From the NCBI GenBank assembly GCA_016721565.1, contig JADKHW010000001.1, positions 248,001 to 312,000 of the forward strand: 64,000 nt of DNA, read 5' to 3'. The notes under the pieces were generated by a model. That model was not told the DNA's origin and ran no database searches. It worked only from the letters and a program-made list of their open reading frames with translations. Shown here piece after piece: positions 8,184-18,366 of the stretch. A program made the translations under genes and the position numbers. The stretch comes from a bacterium (GTDB lineage: Bacteria > Electryoneota > RPQS01). Positions within the stretch are counted from its first letter, which is position 1. The number at the start of each line of letters is the position of its first letter.

Positions 8184-10166
8184 TTGAAAACACTTCTCAT
8201 TATCGGTTCGCAATCAACGGCACGCGCGAAGCTTGAAGAAATTCTTGTTTCACGTAATTGGCGTTGCCAATTCGTGAATAATTTTGACGAGGTGCAGAGT
8301 TTTTATGGGTGGCAGGATTTGCACGTTTTCATGATCTCCCTTGAAGAGGCTCTCTCTAAGAATTCACTTACTTTTGTCGAGCAGCTGAACAAACATGCGC
8401 AGTTAGTTGCCTATACGGACAGCGTGAACCAAGAGACTGAAGAACTTGCCAATATGTCTCAGCTGTTCAGTGTAGTAAGCCTGTCTCATACTCCTCCGTG
8501 GCAGATCGACATGATCCTGCAGCGTGCGGCAGAGCAAGCGAAGTCTCTGGTGAATCTGGCGAAAGAGTCTGCAGAACCGATATATCGAAAACTTTTTGAA
8601 GCAAGTGCAGGTTTGTTCACTTCAGAGTCCCTTTCCAAGTTGCTTGAGCAAACTTGCAGGGAAATCGCCCTCGGTGCGGGCTTTGACAGGGCCGTTCTTG
8701 TACTCGGTGACAGCAAGTTTAGAATTCAAAATGCACAAGCATACTTTGTTTCCGATCAAAAGATCATTAACATCGCGGCGCTAATCGGACAGCCGTTGAT
8801 GCCCGTCTTGCCGTCGTCACCTTTGACACAATTGGGTAAGGGATTCAAACTCGAAAGTACGAAAAGTGATCGGGATGACACTCGTAACCTAATACTTCCG
8901 CTTGAACGCAGCGATGGAACGGTGTTGGGTTTTCTTTCGCTTGATTGCCCTAATGAACTAAACTCTGAGCTTTCAACAATTAGCGAGCCGATTGCAATTC
9001 TGCTAAAACTTACCGCAGCTTTCATCGAGACGCAGTCCCTGCGTGCCGAGCTAATAAAGCGGCAGGGAAGCAATGATTCACATTCAGAAGACAAGAGCGC
9101 TGAATTGCGTCAAGCACAAGAGCGGTTCAGCCGCCTCGTCAACCTTACCGATGACATCATTTATTTAACTGATGCTCAGGGCCGCATCGTCTACATGAAC
9201 GAACTGTTTGGTGCACGACTCGGCTATACACGCGAGAATTACGTTGGACAGATGCTGGACAGTGTTCTGACAGATATCGCCGCCGACAGCGAAACTAACG
9301 CGCACGCCATTTCGGAGATTCAGAGTAGAACCGAAGATCGAGTGTCGCACGATATTGAACTATTTACGAAAACGGGTTACCGAAAGGCCTTTGCGCTGTC
9401 GCACCACTGGGTCAGGCAAGGGCAGGACATTGTTGCAGGGCAGGGGATTCTACGCGATGTGAGTGAACAGCGTGAATTGCAGGCACGCCTCGCACGTTCT
9501 GAGCGCCTCGGCATGGCTGGGAAACTTGCAAGCGGCGTCGCTCATGAAATCAACAACCCCTTGCAGGCAATCGCCTCACACCTTGCTGGCATTGGCGACA
9601 AGGTTGGCAACGACTCCAAGGCCCTGGAAAGCCTTGGGGTGGTTTCAGATTCGGTCGAACGAATCCGCTTGATGGTGCGCAGTCTTATGGATTTACAGCG
9701 CGTGGAAACGTCTGTTCGCTCGAACGAAAATGTGAACAAGGTAGTTGATCGTACAATTACGCTGCTTGGTCCACAAATCCGCAGCGCTGCAATCGATGTT
9801 GTGTGCAATCTTGATCCGGACCTTCCGGACTGCCTGATTAACCCAGGCGAAATTGAGCAGGTGTTGATCAACCTCATTCTGAATGCAGTCGAAGCCATGC
9901 CGCTTGGTGGCAATCTGATGTTCCGAAGTGAGGCCAGCAACGACAAAGTTTTGCTTCATGTGACAGACACAGGGCGAGGGATTTCTCCGCAGATTATAGC
10001 TACCCTCTTTCAGCCGTTTGCGACTTATCGTGAAAAGGGCGGAGGTCTTGGAATGGGACTTTACATGTCTCGAAACTTGATGCAGCAGCACGGTGGCGAT
10101 TTGCGTGCTGAATCTCCACCTGGTTCCGGAGCAACGTTTACACTGATCCTCCCGATGGCAAAATAG
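8184..10166 (+). CDS. soluble sensor histidine kinase (pseudo-receiver, GAF, PAS, HisKA, HATPase)
   Basis: A 660-residue cytoplasmic kinase with no membrane segment. Order: an N-terminal receiver-like fold (residues 1-115) lacking a clear acidic pocket and phosphoacceptor pattern, a GAF-like domain (about 135-285), a PAS domain (about 312-430, NLTDDIIYLTDAQGRIVYMN), a HisKA domain with phosphoacceptor His454 in GVAHEINNPLQAI, and a HATPase domain with DTGRGIS, the lid GGGLGMGL and a short GSGATFTLILP end. This NtrB/AtoS-type HisKA usually pairs with sigma54 or DNA-binding regulators, but no response regulator gene lies next to it. The start is TTG; a promoter at 8115-8142 and terminators on both sides make it a single-gene unit. 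Confidence 0.88.
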   Translation: MKTLLIIGSQSTARAKLEEILVSRNWRCQFVNNFDEVQSFYGWQDLHVFMISLEEALSKNSLTFVEQLNKHAQLVAYTDSVNQETEELANMSQLFSVVSLSHTPPWQIDMILQRAAEQAKSLVNLAKESAEPIYRKLFEASAGLFTSESLSKLLEQTCREIALGAGFDRAVLVLGDSKFRIQNAQAYFVSDQKIINIAALIGQPLMPVLPSSPLTQLGKGFKLESTKSDRDDTRNLILPLERSDGTVLGFLSLDCPNELNSELSTISEPIAILLKLTAAFIETQSLRAELIKRQGSNDSHSEDKSAELRQAQERFSRLVNLTDDIIYLTDAQGRIVYMNELFGARLGYTRENYVGQMLDSVLTDIAADSETNAHAISEIQSRTEDRVSHDIELFTKTGYRKAFALSHHWVRQGQDIVAGQGILRDVSEQRELQARLARSERLGMAGKLASGVAHEINNPLQAIASHLAGIGDKVGNDSKALESLGVVSDSVERIRLMVRSLMDLQRVETSVRSNENVNKVVDRTITLLGPQIRSAAIDVVCNLDPDLPDCLINPGEIEQVLINLILNAVEAMPLGGNLMFRSEASNDKVLLHVTDTGRGISPQIIATLFQPFATYREKGGGLGMGLYMSRNLMQQHGGDLRAESPPGSGATFTLILPMAK

Positions 10167-10193
10167 AAGCGGCGCACCAATGATGCGCCGCTT
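10167..10193. terminator. bidirectional terminator between the kinase and metG
   Basis: AAGCGGCGCA (10167-10176) pairs with TGCGCCGCTT (10184-10193) around a 7-base loop. T-rich sequence follows on the plus side. The genes on the two sides converge here. Confidence 0.72.
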
Positions 10194-10220
10194 TCTTGTT
10201 TCATTGCCAAGCCGAGTTTA

Positions 10221-12143
10221 TTAGCTAATCGGTGCGCCAGACGGTGCATGCTCAGGCGTGCTGAGTATTTCAAGCTTGTCATCCCACTTGACAGCCAGCA
10301 GCATCCCTTCGGAGACTTCGCCGCGCAGTTTCGCAGGCTTCAAATTCGCGACGACAACAACTTGACGGCCAATCATTTGTTCAGGTGTGTAGTAAAGAGC
10401 GATGCCCGCTACGATTTGCCGTTTCTCATCGCCAATCTCAATTTGCAATTTTAGTAGCTTATCGGAACCAGCTATGCGCTCTGCCTCAACAACTTTTGCA
10501 GTGCGTAGTTCAATCTTCTTGAAATCTTCAATCGATATCATGCCGTCAGTCGCTGCGCGAGCGATTGGTGCAGCTTGTTCAGTCACGTTGCTCTTTCCTC
10601 CGTCAATATAATCTGCCAGTGCTGTGCGCACTTCTGTTTCTTCCAAACGCGGGAATAGTGCATCGCCCTTCTTCATCTTCGCACGCGTCCGCACATGGCC
10701 CCATGCCGTTTGTTCAAGCTTGAAATTCTGTATAGGCTCACCGATACGAGTCAATAAATCCGTCATCTTACCCGGCATGATAGGGTAGAGGAGAATAGCA
10801 GTGGCGCGTAACGCTTCTACACAATTTCTAAGCACTGTGGCCGCTTCGTCACGATTCGTTTTAACCAATCCCCACGGCGCAGAAGATTCAAAATAGCGAT
10901 TCGTAGCGCGAATGAATTGCATTGTTTCTTCAATCAGCACATGCCATTTCATCTCGTCTGCCCACATACGAACATTTCCTCGCAATTCTCCAAGCATTCG
11001 CTCAAGTTCCGGCTCACCATGATTAGCTACAGGAATGGTGCCTTCAAAGTGATCGCCAATGAGTTTTGCGACACGCGAGAACAGGTTTCCAAGGTCGTTT
11101 GCCAAATCACTATTAATGCGTTTCTGCATAGCCTCGACAGAAAACGATGCGTCCAAGCCCACGACCATCTCACGCAAAACAAAATATCTAACAGCATCAA
11201 CACCGAAAACGCTTATCAGCGGTTCAACTGCAATTGGTTTGCCAGATGACTTGGAAATCTTCGCATCACGAAAATTCCAGTAGCCGTGCACCGTTAAGTG
11301 CTTGAACACCGGCAGCCCGGCGGCATGCAGCATGATTGGCCAGTAGATCCCATGCGGCTTAACAATGTCTTTTCCGATCAAATGCTCGCAGTTTGCCCAG
11401 CGCTCCTGCCAATCGTCGTTATCTCCGTAACCAATGCCGCTGAGATAATTAAGCAGAGCGTCAAACCAAACGTAAGTAACGTAATTCTTGTCAAAAGGAA
11501 GTTCAATTCCCCATGACAGCCGCTCCTTTGGGCGAGAAATACACAAGTCCTCAAGCGGATCCCGCAAATAGCCTAACACCTCATTGCGGTAGCGTTCCGG
11601 TCGGACGACATTCGGATTCTTTTCAATGTAATCGCGCCACCATTCCTGATATTTGCTCATCCGAAAGAAGTAATTCGATTCCTTCACTATCTCGGGAACG
11701 GTGCCGTGATCAGGGCATTTGCCGTCAACAAGTTCCTTTTCAGTACGAAAGCGCTCGCATCCCGTGCAATATAAGCCTTCGTATTCGCCGAAATAGGTAT
11801 CACCTTGATCGTGCAACTTCTGCAAAATGCTCTGCACTACCGCTCTATGATCTGGATCTGTCGTCCGAATAAAGCGATCAGGCATGACATACAATTGTGG
11901 CCAGAGCGTGCGGAAGCGACCGCTGATGTCATCGACAAATTGTTGAGGTGTCAGACCCTTTGCCGCCGCTGCCTTCGCAATCTTGTCGCCATGTTCGTCG
12001 GTGCCGGTGAGAAAATATGCATCTCTGCCGAGCAGACGTTGATACCGCGCGGCCGTGTCAGCGAGTATCGTTGTATAAGCAGTACCGATATGCGGGTCGG
12101 AATTGACGTAGTATATCGGGGTAGTTACGTAGTAAGATTTCAT
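10221..12143 (-). CDS. metG: methionyl-tRNA synthetase
   Basis: A 640-residue class I synthetase that charges tRNA-Met. The start is ATG at 12143, giving MKSYYVTTPIYYVN. The HIGH motif is PHIGTAYT, the KMSKS loop reads KISKSSG, and the insert has a zinc-type knuckle (CTGCERF, then CPDHG). The catalytic core is followed by the anticodon helical bundle and a C-terminal tRNA-binding (Arc1p/Trbp111-like) domain beginning near DFKKIELRTAKVVEAERI. Domain order fits the long form of the Firmicutes-like MetG. It begins 7 bases after the ricT stop and is last in the M23-holB-ricT-metG unit. Confidence 0.96.
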   Translation of the reverse strand: MKSYYVTTPIYYVNSDPHIGTAYTTILADTAARYQRLLGRDAYFLTGTDEHGDKIAKAAAAKGLTPQQFVDDISGRFRTLWPQLYVMPDRFIRTTDPDHRAVVQSILQKLHDQGDTYFGEYEGLYCTGCERFRTEKELVDGKCPDHGTVPEIVKESNYFFRMSKYQEWWRDYIEKNPNVVRPERYRNEVLGYLRDPLEDLCISRPKERLSWGIELPFDKNYVTYVWFDALLNYLSGIGYGDNDDWQERWANCEHLIGKDIVKPHGIYWPIMLHAAGLPVFKHLTVHGYWNFRDAKISKSSGKPIAVEPLISVFGVDAVRYFVLREMVVGLDASFSVEAMQKRINSDLANDLGNLFSRVAKLIGDHFEGTIPVANHGEPELERMLGELRGNVRMWADEMKWHVLIEETMQFIRATNRYFESSAPWGLVKTNRDEAATVLRNCVEALRATAILLYPIMPGKMTDLLTRIGEPIQNFKLEQTAWGHVRTRAKMKKGDALFPRLEETEVRTALADYIDGGKSNVTEQAAPIARAATDGMISIEDFKKIELRTAKVVEAERIAGSDKLLKLQIEIGDEKRQIVAGIALYYTPEQMIGRQVVVVANLKPAKLRGEVSEGMLLAVKWDDKLEILSTPEHAPSGAPIS

Positions 12144-12150
12144 ATTCTTG

Positions 12151-13515
12151 CTAATCTTCGCCGCCGTCATCACCTGACGCCCCAGATCCTTGAGCGTTTC
12201 CTTCACCTCCTCCGCCGTGCTTGCGCCTGCCGCCGCGGCGGCGCTTCTTACGCGGTTGCTGAAGAGAGTCGCTACTTGCTTCTTCAGTTGGCTGAGGTAG
12301 TTGCCGTTGCGGTGGTTGTGCTTGTTGCTGCGGCCTCGACTGCTGAGGTCTTGGTTGTTGTTGAGGAGTAGGTCTTACTTGTTGAAGTGTCGCTACTTGC
12401 GGGGCATCACCCGACGCAACTTGCGCAGAACTGTCACCACTTCGCTTCTTTTTGCGTCTCTTCTTTCGCTTTGACGTCGGATCCATTGACACGGACACGT
12501 CTGTCGAAATATCCACGGATTCATCGTCATCATCTTCAAAATCAACTCTGAATCCGCCTTCTCCACGCAATGTGATGCGGTTGCCGCGGCTGATGTCATC
12601 ACCCGACTGCTGCATGGGCTCTGCTGCCTTCATCGGTAATTGCGATTCTGCCGGCGGAGCCTTCTTGCCACAAGTGCAGATACACTCGTTCTTTGGCATT
12701 TGCGGGCGCCATGTTGTCATCTCAACGAATTGCTCTTTCGAGTAGCGGTCAGTGGCGCCGTTACCGTACCGTACTTGAATCTGCTCGCGCACGACATCAA
12801 GCTTATCCACCTCGCCCATGCCTTTGTCGTCGTCTTTGATCGAGTGGCCGATTTTAGGGCACTCGCGCTGAAAGTCGCGATAGATATCAAGTTCGTAGCG
12901 CAAACAGCATTTAAGCCGTCCACACACTCCCGAGAGCTTTGACGGATTGAGCGGCAAGAACTGGTCGCGAGGCATCTGCGTCGTGATCGGCTTGAACTCT
13001 GTCAAGAATGTCGCACAGCACAGCGGTCTGCCGCACACGCCGTAGCCAGAAATCTTCTTTGTCTCGTCACGTGCGCCGATCTGTCGTAGGTCGATTCTCG
13101 TGCGGAATTTTGTCGCAAGTTCGCGCACCAGATCGCGAAAGTCCACGCGCCCTTCGGCAGTAAAATAGAATGTCATCTTGCGGCCATCCCATTGCAATTC
13201 GACGTCCACAAGTTTCATGTCAAGCTCGTGGCGAATGATCTCGTCACGCGCAAGTCGTTTGGCCTCTGCCTCACGATCACGATTCACGTTCAGCTTCTCA
13301 ACGTCAACATTCTTTGCCTTACGTAAGACCATAAGCCCGATTTTCTCGCCTGGATTGTCGCCAGTACGAATGCCCACATAGGACACTTTGCCCAGGTCCT
13401 GACCGCGATCGGTAGTGACGATTGCTAAGTCGCCGCGTTGAAACGGATATTGTAAAGGGTTCGCCGCATACTCTGTCCGGCGTCCCTTGAATTCGAGTTC
13501 GAGTAGTTCGTTCAT
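12151..13515 (-). CDS. ricT: RicT/YaaT-like PSP1-domain protein with long basic tail
   Basis: A 454-residue protein whose first 260 residues match the PSP1 C-terminal family (B. subtilis RicT). Two cysteine clusters, CGRPLCC and CGRLKCC, are the ones that ligate an iron-sulfur cluster in the RicA-RicF-RicT complex, which supports RNase Y-dependent RNA processing. From about residue 290 the protein is low in complexity: an acidic stretch (DFEDDDDESVD), a lysine/arginine run (KRKKRRKKKR), a long Q/P-rich part, then RKKRRRGGRRKHGGGG and an acidic end. This tail is absent from B. subtilis RicT and looks like a disordered RNA-binding extension. The gene lies between holB and metG, a neighbourhood also known in Firmicutes. 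Confidence 0.88.
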   Translation of the reverse strand: MNELLELEFKGRRTEYAANPLQYPFQRGDLAIVTTDRGQDLGKVSYVGIRTGDNPGEKIGLMVLRKAKNVDVEKLNVNRDREAEAKRLARDEIIRHELDMKLVDVELQWDGRKMTFYFTAEGRVDFRDLVRELATKFRTRIDLRQIGARDETKKISGYGVCGRPLCCATFLTEFKPITTQMPRDQFLPLNPSKLSGVCGRLKCCLRYELDIYRDFQRECPKIGHSIKDDDKGMGEVDKLDVVREQIQVRYGNGATDRYSKEQFVEMTTWRPQMPKNECICTCGKKAPPAESQLPMKAAEPMQQSGDDISRGNRITLRGEGGFRVDFEDDDDESVDISTDVSVSMDPTSKRKKRRKKKRSGDSSAQVASGDAPQVATLQQVRPTPQQQPRPQQSRPQQQAQPPQRQLPQPTEEASSDSLQQPRKKRRRGGRRKHGGGGEGNAQGSGASGDDGGED

Positions 13516-13531
13516 GAAATCTCTATTTAGA

Positions 13532-14707
13532 TTACGCGCGTGCTCGTGGGCCGAGCGCGCGGTTGAGATCGATTGCCATAGCAGTCAATACGAGCGACGG
13601 CGTGTAGCCTGCCGCCCGTGAACTGGCCGCTTTGTCAACAGCTTCAATAGCCTTACCGAAATTAGCGGTTGGATAGGCCGCGGAGAGTTTAGCAATGCGG
13701 TCACGTTGCGAAGGGAAGTGCGGTGCTGGGTTGGGAACATGAGCGGTCCAAGCGGCAGCATCCGACAGAAACAACGTCATCAATTCAAAGAAAGCGTCAT
13801 CAAGAAACGTAGCGTCTTCAAGCAGCTTTTCGACCTGTTCTTGCACTTTATCTGGCATCAGCACCGCAGACGTCGCCAGAAACTCCACTGCGGCCTTCTC
13901 GAGAAACTCCGGTTCCATTTCTGCAAACGCAATCGCACGCCGCATATTTCCGCCAGAAAGCGCTCCAGCAAGTTCAGCTGCTCGCTCTTCAATGCCGGCC
14001 TGTTTTAGCGCGGTCCGTATTTCAGCTGCAGAGTATGCCAACAGTTTAACAGGCTGACAACGTGAACGTACCGTCGGCAGAACCGCTTGTAAATTGGAAG
14101 CAGTCAGCAGCAGAATTGCAGACGTCGGCGGCTCTTCCAGCAGTTTAAGAAGTGCGTTCTGAGCTTCGCGCACCATATTGTCCGCATTGAGCAAAATGTA
14201 AACAGCCCGCTTTGCCTGATATGGCTTGCGGTAGGCATCATGCAGCAATTCACGCGAATCGGCAACGCGAATCTTTGATCCTGTTGCGGACTTTCTTCGT
14301 GCGGCTTTACTCTCGGACGTGCTGAGTTCCGCTAAGTCCGCAGAAACATACGGGTCAGACGCGAGTTTTTCGCGTAGCTTACTAAGCTCTTTGCTGAATG
14401 TCTCACTGCCGGGCGTATCTGAGTCTTTTGGTGAACCTGAAGGAGCGACAAAATGCAAGTCAGGATGGTGTAAAGTTCTAAGCGCCGCGCATTGGGGACA
14501 AACACCGCAAGGTTTTTCCGTCGGTTGATCGCACAACAGGAGTCGGGCAAATTCCACGGCGACGGCACTCTTGCCAATCCCCTCCGGCCCGCTAATCAAA
14601 TATGCATGTGCCGTGCGCTCGCTCGCAATTGTTGCGGCCAGACGCGTGCGTGCATCTTCGTGTCCGAGCCACGTCACAACTGTTATTTCTTTGCGGGCGC
14701 GAGCCAT
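13532..14707 (-). CDS. holB: DNA polymerase III delta' subunit
   Basis: A 391-residue clamp-loader subunit. An AAA+ P-loop GPEGIGKS is at residues 40-47. It is followed by a zinc module (cysteines in LLLCD, then CGVCPQC, about residues 59-73), which is typical of delta' and DnaX. The arginine-finger SRC motif appears in VRSRCQPV. A low-complexity insert with D, S and K (about 95-150) separates the zinc module from the core and is not usual. The ATG start at 14707 overlaps the upstream M23 gene by 25 bases. A GTG at 14677 lies just after that stop and is an alternative start. Confidence 0.88.
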   Translation of the reverse strand: MARARKEITVVTWLGHEDARTRLAATIASERTAHAYLISGPEGIGKSAVAVEFARLLLCDQPTEKPCGVCPQCAALRTLHHPDLHFVAPSGSPKDSDTPGSETFSKELSKLREKLASDPYVSADLAELSTSESKAARRKSATGSKIRVADSRELLHDAYRKPYQAKRAVYILLNADNMVREAQNALLKLLEEPPTSAILLLTASNLQAVLPTVRSRCQPVKLLAYSAAEIRTALKQAGIEERAAELAGALSGGNMRRAIAFAEMEPEFLEKAAVEFLATSAVLMPDKVQEQVEKLLEDATFLDDAFFELMTLFLSDAAAWTAHVPNPAPHFPSQRDRIAKLSAAYPTANFGKAIEAVDKAASSRAAGYTPSLVLTAMAIDLNRALGPRARA

Positions 14708-15747
14708 GCTATCGGATCCTGTTTTTCTTTACCGGCCCAAACTTCAAAATGTACAACGTAGTTTTCGTGCTCAGTGTCAAATCCCGGATAACCCACGACA
14801 GTCTGTGTGTCAATCACATCGCCCTGCTTAAGCAGTACTTCGCCAAGCCGTGCGTACACCGTGTGGTGATCCCCCTCATGCTGCACGATGCAAATATTTC
14901 CGAATCCGCGCAACCAAGTAACGGTCTTGACCGTTCCCGGCGCAACAGCGTGCACGGGCTTAGTTGCGTCGGTAGCAACGTCAATACCCGGATTCTCAGT
15001 GACCGTTTCGAGTTTGTGATGCCGCTTCTTGCCGAATCTACTCGCAAGGGAACCGTCAACCGGCCAGGGGAGTAACCCTTTTAGAGAGGCGAATGTTCCG
15101 GACGATGATAGCTTATCCACTGTGGTTTCTACCATCGTTGCCACTTGCTCAATTGCCGCCGATTTCTCGCGCAGTTGCTCGCTCAAGAGCGCATTTGATT
15201 TGTCCAGTCGAGACTGTTGCGTAATCAGGAGGTTTCGGTCAATCTCTGCTTGTTTGCGGACCTTGCTGAGCACTTCCTCCCGTTCAGTAAACAGTTTGAG
15301 CGCTTCTTCGATTTGACTTTTGCCTTCGGCGAGTCTCTTGGTTTCGTCAAGGCTCAAGTCTTCAAGGTCACGGATTTCGATGAGACCGCGTGCCGACTCG
15401 ATTGCCCGCGATTGGGCGGACGTCCGCAAACGGGGCATTGCCGCACGCTTGGCCAAGAAATCGGCCAGATTCTCACTGCCAAGTAATGCATCCAGCAACG
15501 CCCAGCGTCCCATCCGCAAGTCAGTCAAAACTGACCGTGCGAAGAGTTGAAGGAGGGGTTGCCGTTCTGCTTCGAGAATCCGATATTGGCTATCGAGCTT
15601 AGCGACATACGTGCTCTGCTTTTGCACAGCCAAATCCAGCACCCTCACGCTGTCCTGCAGGCGAGCCTGTTCGGTCACGATCTGACGGGCTTCTGCATCA
15701 ATTGACGACAGAACCCGGGCAACGCTGTCCATACGAGCGAGGAACAA
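14683..15747 (-). CDS. EnvC-like coiled-coil protein with degenerate M23 (LytM) domain
   Basis: About 354 residues: a coiled-coil region (about 10-215) and a C-terminal LytM/M23 fold (about 225-354) with the LPWPVDG start, SRFGKKRH, GIDVAT and HFEVW. The zinc ligands look incomplete: the usual H-x-GID histidine is replaced (NPGID) and the YAHL histidine is Arg (YARL). This fits EnvC-type activators of amidases, which do not cleave peptidoglycan themselves. No signal peptide is visible after the TTG start at 15747, and no ATG lies upstream in frame before a stop, although the family is exported. The true N-terminus may have been lost to a frameshift. Its end overlaps holB. Confidence 0.75.
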   Translation of the reverse strand: MFLARMDSVARVLSSIDAEARQIVTEQARLQDSVRVLDLAVQKQSTYVAKLDSQYRILEAERQPLLQLFARSVLTDLRMGRWALLDALLGSENLADFLAKRAAMPRLRTSAQSRAIESARGLIEIRDLEDLSLDETKRLAEGKSQIEEALKLFTEREEVLSKVRKQAEIDRNLLITQQSRLDKSNALLSEQLREKSAAIEQVATMVETTVDKLSSSGTFASLKGLLPWPVDGSLASRFGKKRHHKLETVTENPGIDVATDATKPVHAVAPGTVKTVTWLRGFGNICIVQHEGDHHTVYARLGEVLLKQGDVIDTQTVVGYPGFDTEHENYVVHFEVWAGKEKQDPIAWLAPAKK

Positions 15748-15844
15748 CTCCCCTGAACTTGTACTCTTGGGACTTCCCAGCCCGAAAGACGTGCCAAATA
15801 GAGATCGCGCAAGATATTGATAAAATTAGTTTTATCAAAATTTG

Positions 15845-15873
15845 TTGGTCACAATAAACACAAACTGTATAAT
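15845..15873 (+). promoter_or_regulatory. sigma70-type promoter for the M1 aminopeptidase
   Basis: TTGGTC (15845-15850) and a perfect TATAAT (15868-15873) are 17 bases apart in an AT-rich divergent intergenic region. Confidence 0.55.
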
Positions 15874-15945
15874 AACAGTTAATTCGGCAAGTCGCAACCA
15901 ATCTCAGACTTAGAGTACGATTGCCGCCGAAAAACGAGGCGCGCC

Positions 15946-17893
15946 ATGAAAACCATTCTTCTCCTTTGCCTCCCGTTATTGGTACAGGCCCAATTCCTCC
16001 CCCTGACAGATAAGCCGCATGACCTTCAGTGCAATCACGCAAGGTCGGCTGAACGGTGGATGTATGCCTCTCTTGATGCAGAAAGCCTGCATACATACGA
16101 CCAGATTAGCTTGACGCTTAATCTCCAAGTCGAGGACGGGGACTTTCCTATGCAGGGGACTGCTACAATAGAACTTGTCGCTCGAGAACCACTCGCTAAT
16201 ATTCCATTTAACGCTGAAGGCCTGCAAGTATCAAACGTGCGCGTGAATGGGGCTTCAACAGCTTTCACGCAAGCTGCCGATACGTTGTACGTAGGTCGGG
16301 CTGTTGCCCAAGCTGAGACTGTAGAAGTGTCCGTTGACTATGCTGCCGTGCCCAATCCCGACTGGAATGATACAGGTTTCCAGACAGGTTGGGAGCAAGC
16401 TTATACATTCAGCGAACCCTATGGTGCCCGGCGCTGGTACCCGTGCTGGGATCAACCATCAGACAAATTTGATCATGTTACAGTCACAGTTGACATGCCT
16501 GAGAGCTGGTCTCTCGCCTCGAACGGTAGGCTTACGGCGTTTGATCCGCACGAGCCGGGTCGACTGGTCGAAACTTATGAGCATGATCACCCAATCGCAT
16601 CATATCTTGTTATGTTTGCAGCCGGGAATTTCTCGCGACAGATATTGACTCAGGATGATATTCAATATCGTTATTTCGCGTGGCCGCGTAGTGATTCCGC
16701 ACAGGCCGCCTACGATTTCGATCGCACTCCGCAAATGGTGAGTCTTTTCTCCGAATTGTTCAGTAATTATCCATTTACAGAATACGGCATGGTAATGACC
16801 GACCTGTTCGGAGGCTGGGGGGCGATGGAGCACCAGACTTTTACGACTTACGGATTCAATCTGGTCGATAGTGCGCGAACATTTGAAGGAATTGTCGCTC
16901 ACGAACTTGCACACCAGTGGTTTGGCGATCACCTCAGTCCCGTTGATTTTAGCAACATGTGGCTAAACGAAGGGTTTGCGACTTACGGCGATGTGCTGTG
17001 GGCAGAACATGTTGACGGTGAGGAAGGCCTCACTGATGCAATGCGCACTTTGTCAAACGCATGTATTGATGAAGAAAACAACTACCCTCCGAGCTATCCG
17101 GTCTATGATCCTCCTGCCGAAAGACTTTTTGGGGTAAACGTGTACTACAAAGGTGCCTGGGTACTCCACATGCTCAGAAAACAAATACTCGGGGACTCGC
17201 TGTTCTCTACTGTGATGCGCGACTATGTCGAGACTTTCGGCGGCGGCAACGTTGATACCGAGGACTTCATGAATGTCATCAACGAACACTACGATGGTCC
17301 TAATGTTGATTGGTTCTTTGATCAGTGGGTGTATGGATTGGGGTATCCAAGCGTCGAATTTGAACCGCATTATGACATTCCTGGTCAATTCATGGAAGGC
17401 AGAATAACGCAGACTCAAGCAGGGGGACAGTACTTCCACTTCCCTGTCGTTATTGAGTTTGGACATGATGCATATACTCAAATTGAGCACGTTCTGGGTT
17501 GATGCAAGAGAACACACAGGCTTCGCAATTGGAAGCAACATAACCGTTGCCCGCCTGGCTACTGATCAAATCACCCTTCTTGAAGGCACGACCTCCGATT
17601 CGCCCATACCGTCTTCAGGATTGCCAACTGAATTTACAGTCTTACCTGCTTACCCCAACCCCTTCAATCCGAGCGTGACAATTCCGTTATCGCTGAATAA
17701 ACGAGGCAACATCGAGCTGACGCTTTTTGATATCACAGGCCGCAATGTTGCGACAATATATAAAGGCGACTTAGGCGCTGGCGAACACTCGCTAAACTAT
17801 CAAGCTCCCGCGTCACTGGCGGCTGGCGTCTACTTGCTGCGAGCCTCAAATGGCGATAAGACTGAATCACAAAAAATCTTATTGTTGAAATAG
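15946..17893 (+). CDS. secreted M1 family aminopeptidase with T9SS sorting domain (frameshifted)
   Basis: The first part (15946-17502) has a signal peptide (MKTILLLCLPLLVQAQ), an M1 N-terminal beta domain, the exopeptidase motif GAMEHQ (residues 292-297), and the zinc site HELAH (319-323) with the second Glu in NEGFA (about 342). The second part (to 17893) has the sorting domain YPNPFNPSVT followed by the beta-sandwich ending QKILLLK, as used by type IX secretion. Together the protein is about 648 residues. The frame shifts by +1 near 17493-17498, where GAG CAC GTT C TGG GTT should read EHVWVD, so one base looks extra. It removes N-terminal amino acids from peptides, probably at the cell surface. 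rlmH follows directly. Confidence 0.85.
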
Positions 17894-18366
17894 TGAAACT
17901 TCAAGTCATAGCCGTTGGCAAACTTCGCGAAGCCTACTACAAAGCTGCGTGCGATGAGTATGTAGGCCGTATCCGCCATTTTTTGCCCTTAGAAGAATCC
18001 GAAGTTCCGTCAGCCACCAGCGACAACGGCAATGGAACGGGCAAAGGTGCATTGCAAACAGAAGCGGACGCAATCCTCAAGCAGATTCCTCAAGGATCAA
18101 AACTCATTGTACTTGATATTCGCGGGAAGCAACTGTCCTCAGAACAGCTATCGCAATTCCTGCAAGACGAAATGCTGGCAAGTACAAACCGGCTGAGCTT
18201 CGTGATCGGCGGAGCTTGGGGGTTGTCCCCAATTCTGTTAGATTCAGCCGCTTTGCGCCTGAGTTTCTCCCCCATGACCTTTCCCCACGAACTTGCCCGT
18301 GTAATGCTGTATGAACAGCTATACAGGGCACTATGCCTCTGGAAAGGTCTGCCTTACCACAAATAA
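17893..18366 (+). CDS. rlmH: 23S rRNA pseudouridine-1915 N3-methyltransferase
   Basis: A 157-residue SPOUT methyltransferase that methylates pseudouridine 1915 in 23S rRNA. It starts with KLQVIAVGKL and ends with the family pattern FPHELARVMLYEQLYRA then GLPYHK; the SAM-binding knot GGAWG is near residue 110. It is the standard RlmH length. The GTG start shares its G with the TAG stop of the peptidase gene, so it is translationally coupled to that gene even though the functions are unrelated. Confidence 0.95.
   Translation: MKLQVIAVGKLREAYYKAACDEYVGRIRHFLPLEESEVPSATSDNGNGTGKGALQTEADAILKQIPQGSKLIVLDIRGKQLSSEQLSQFLQDEMLASTNRLSFVIGGAWGLSPILLDSAALRLSFSPMTFPHELARVMLYEQLYRALCLWKGLPYHK

Noticed and set aside
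11805..12371. 188-residue open frame on the plus strand across metG and ricT
   Set aside because: It lies antisense to two certain genes, and its product is low in complexity and mirrors the codon pattern of the opposite strand.
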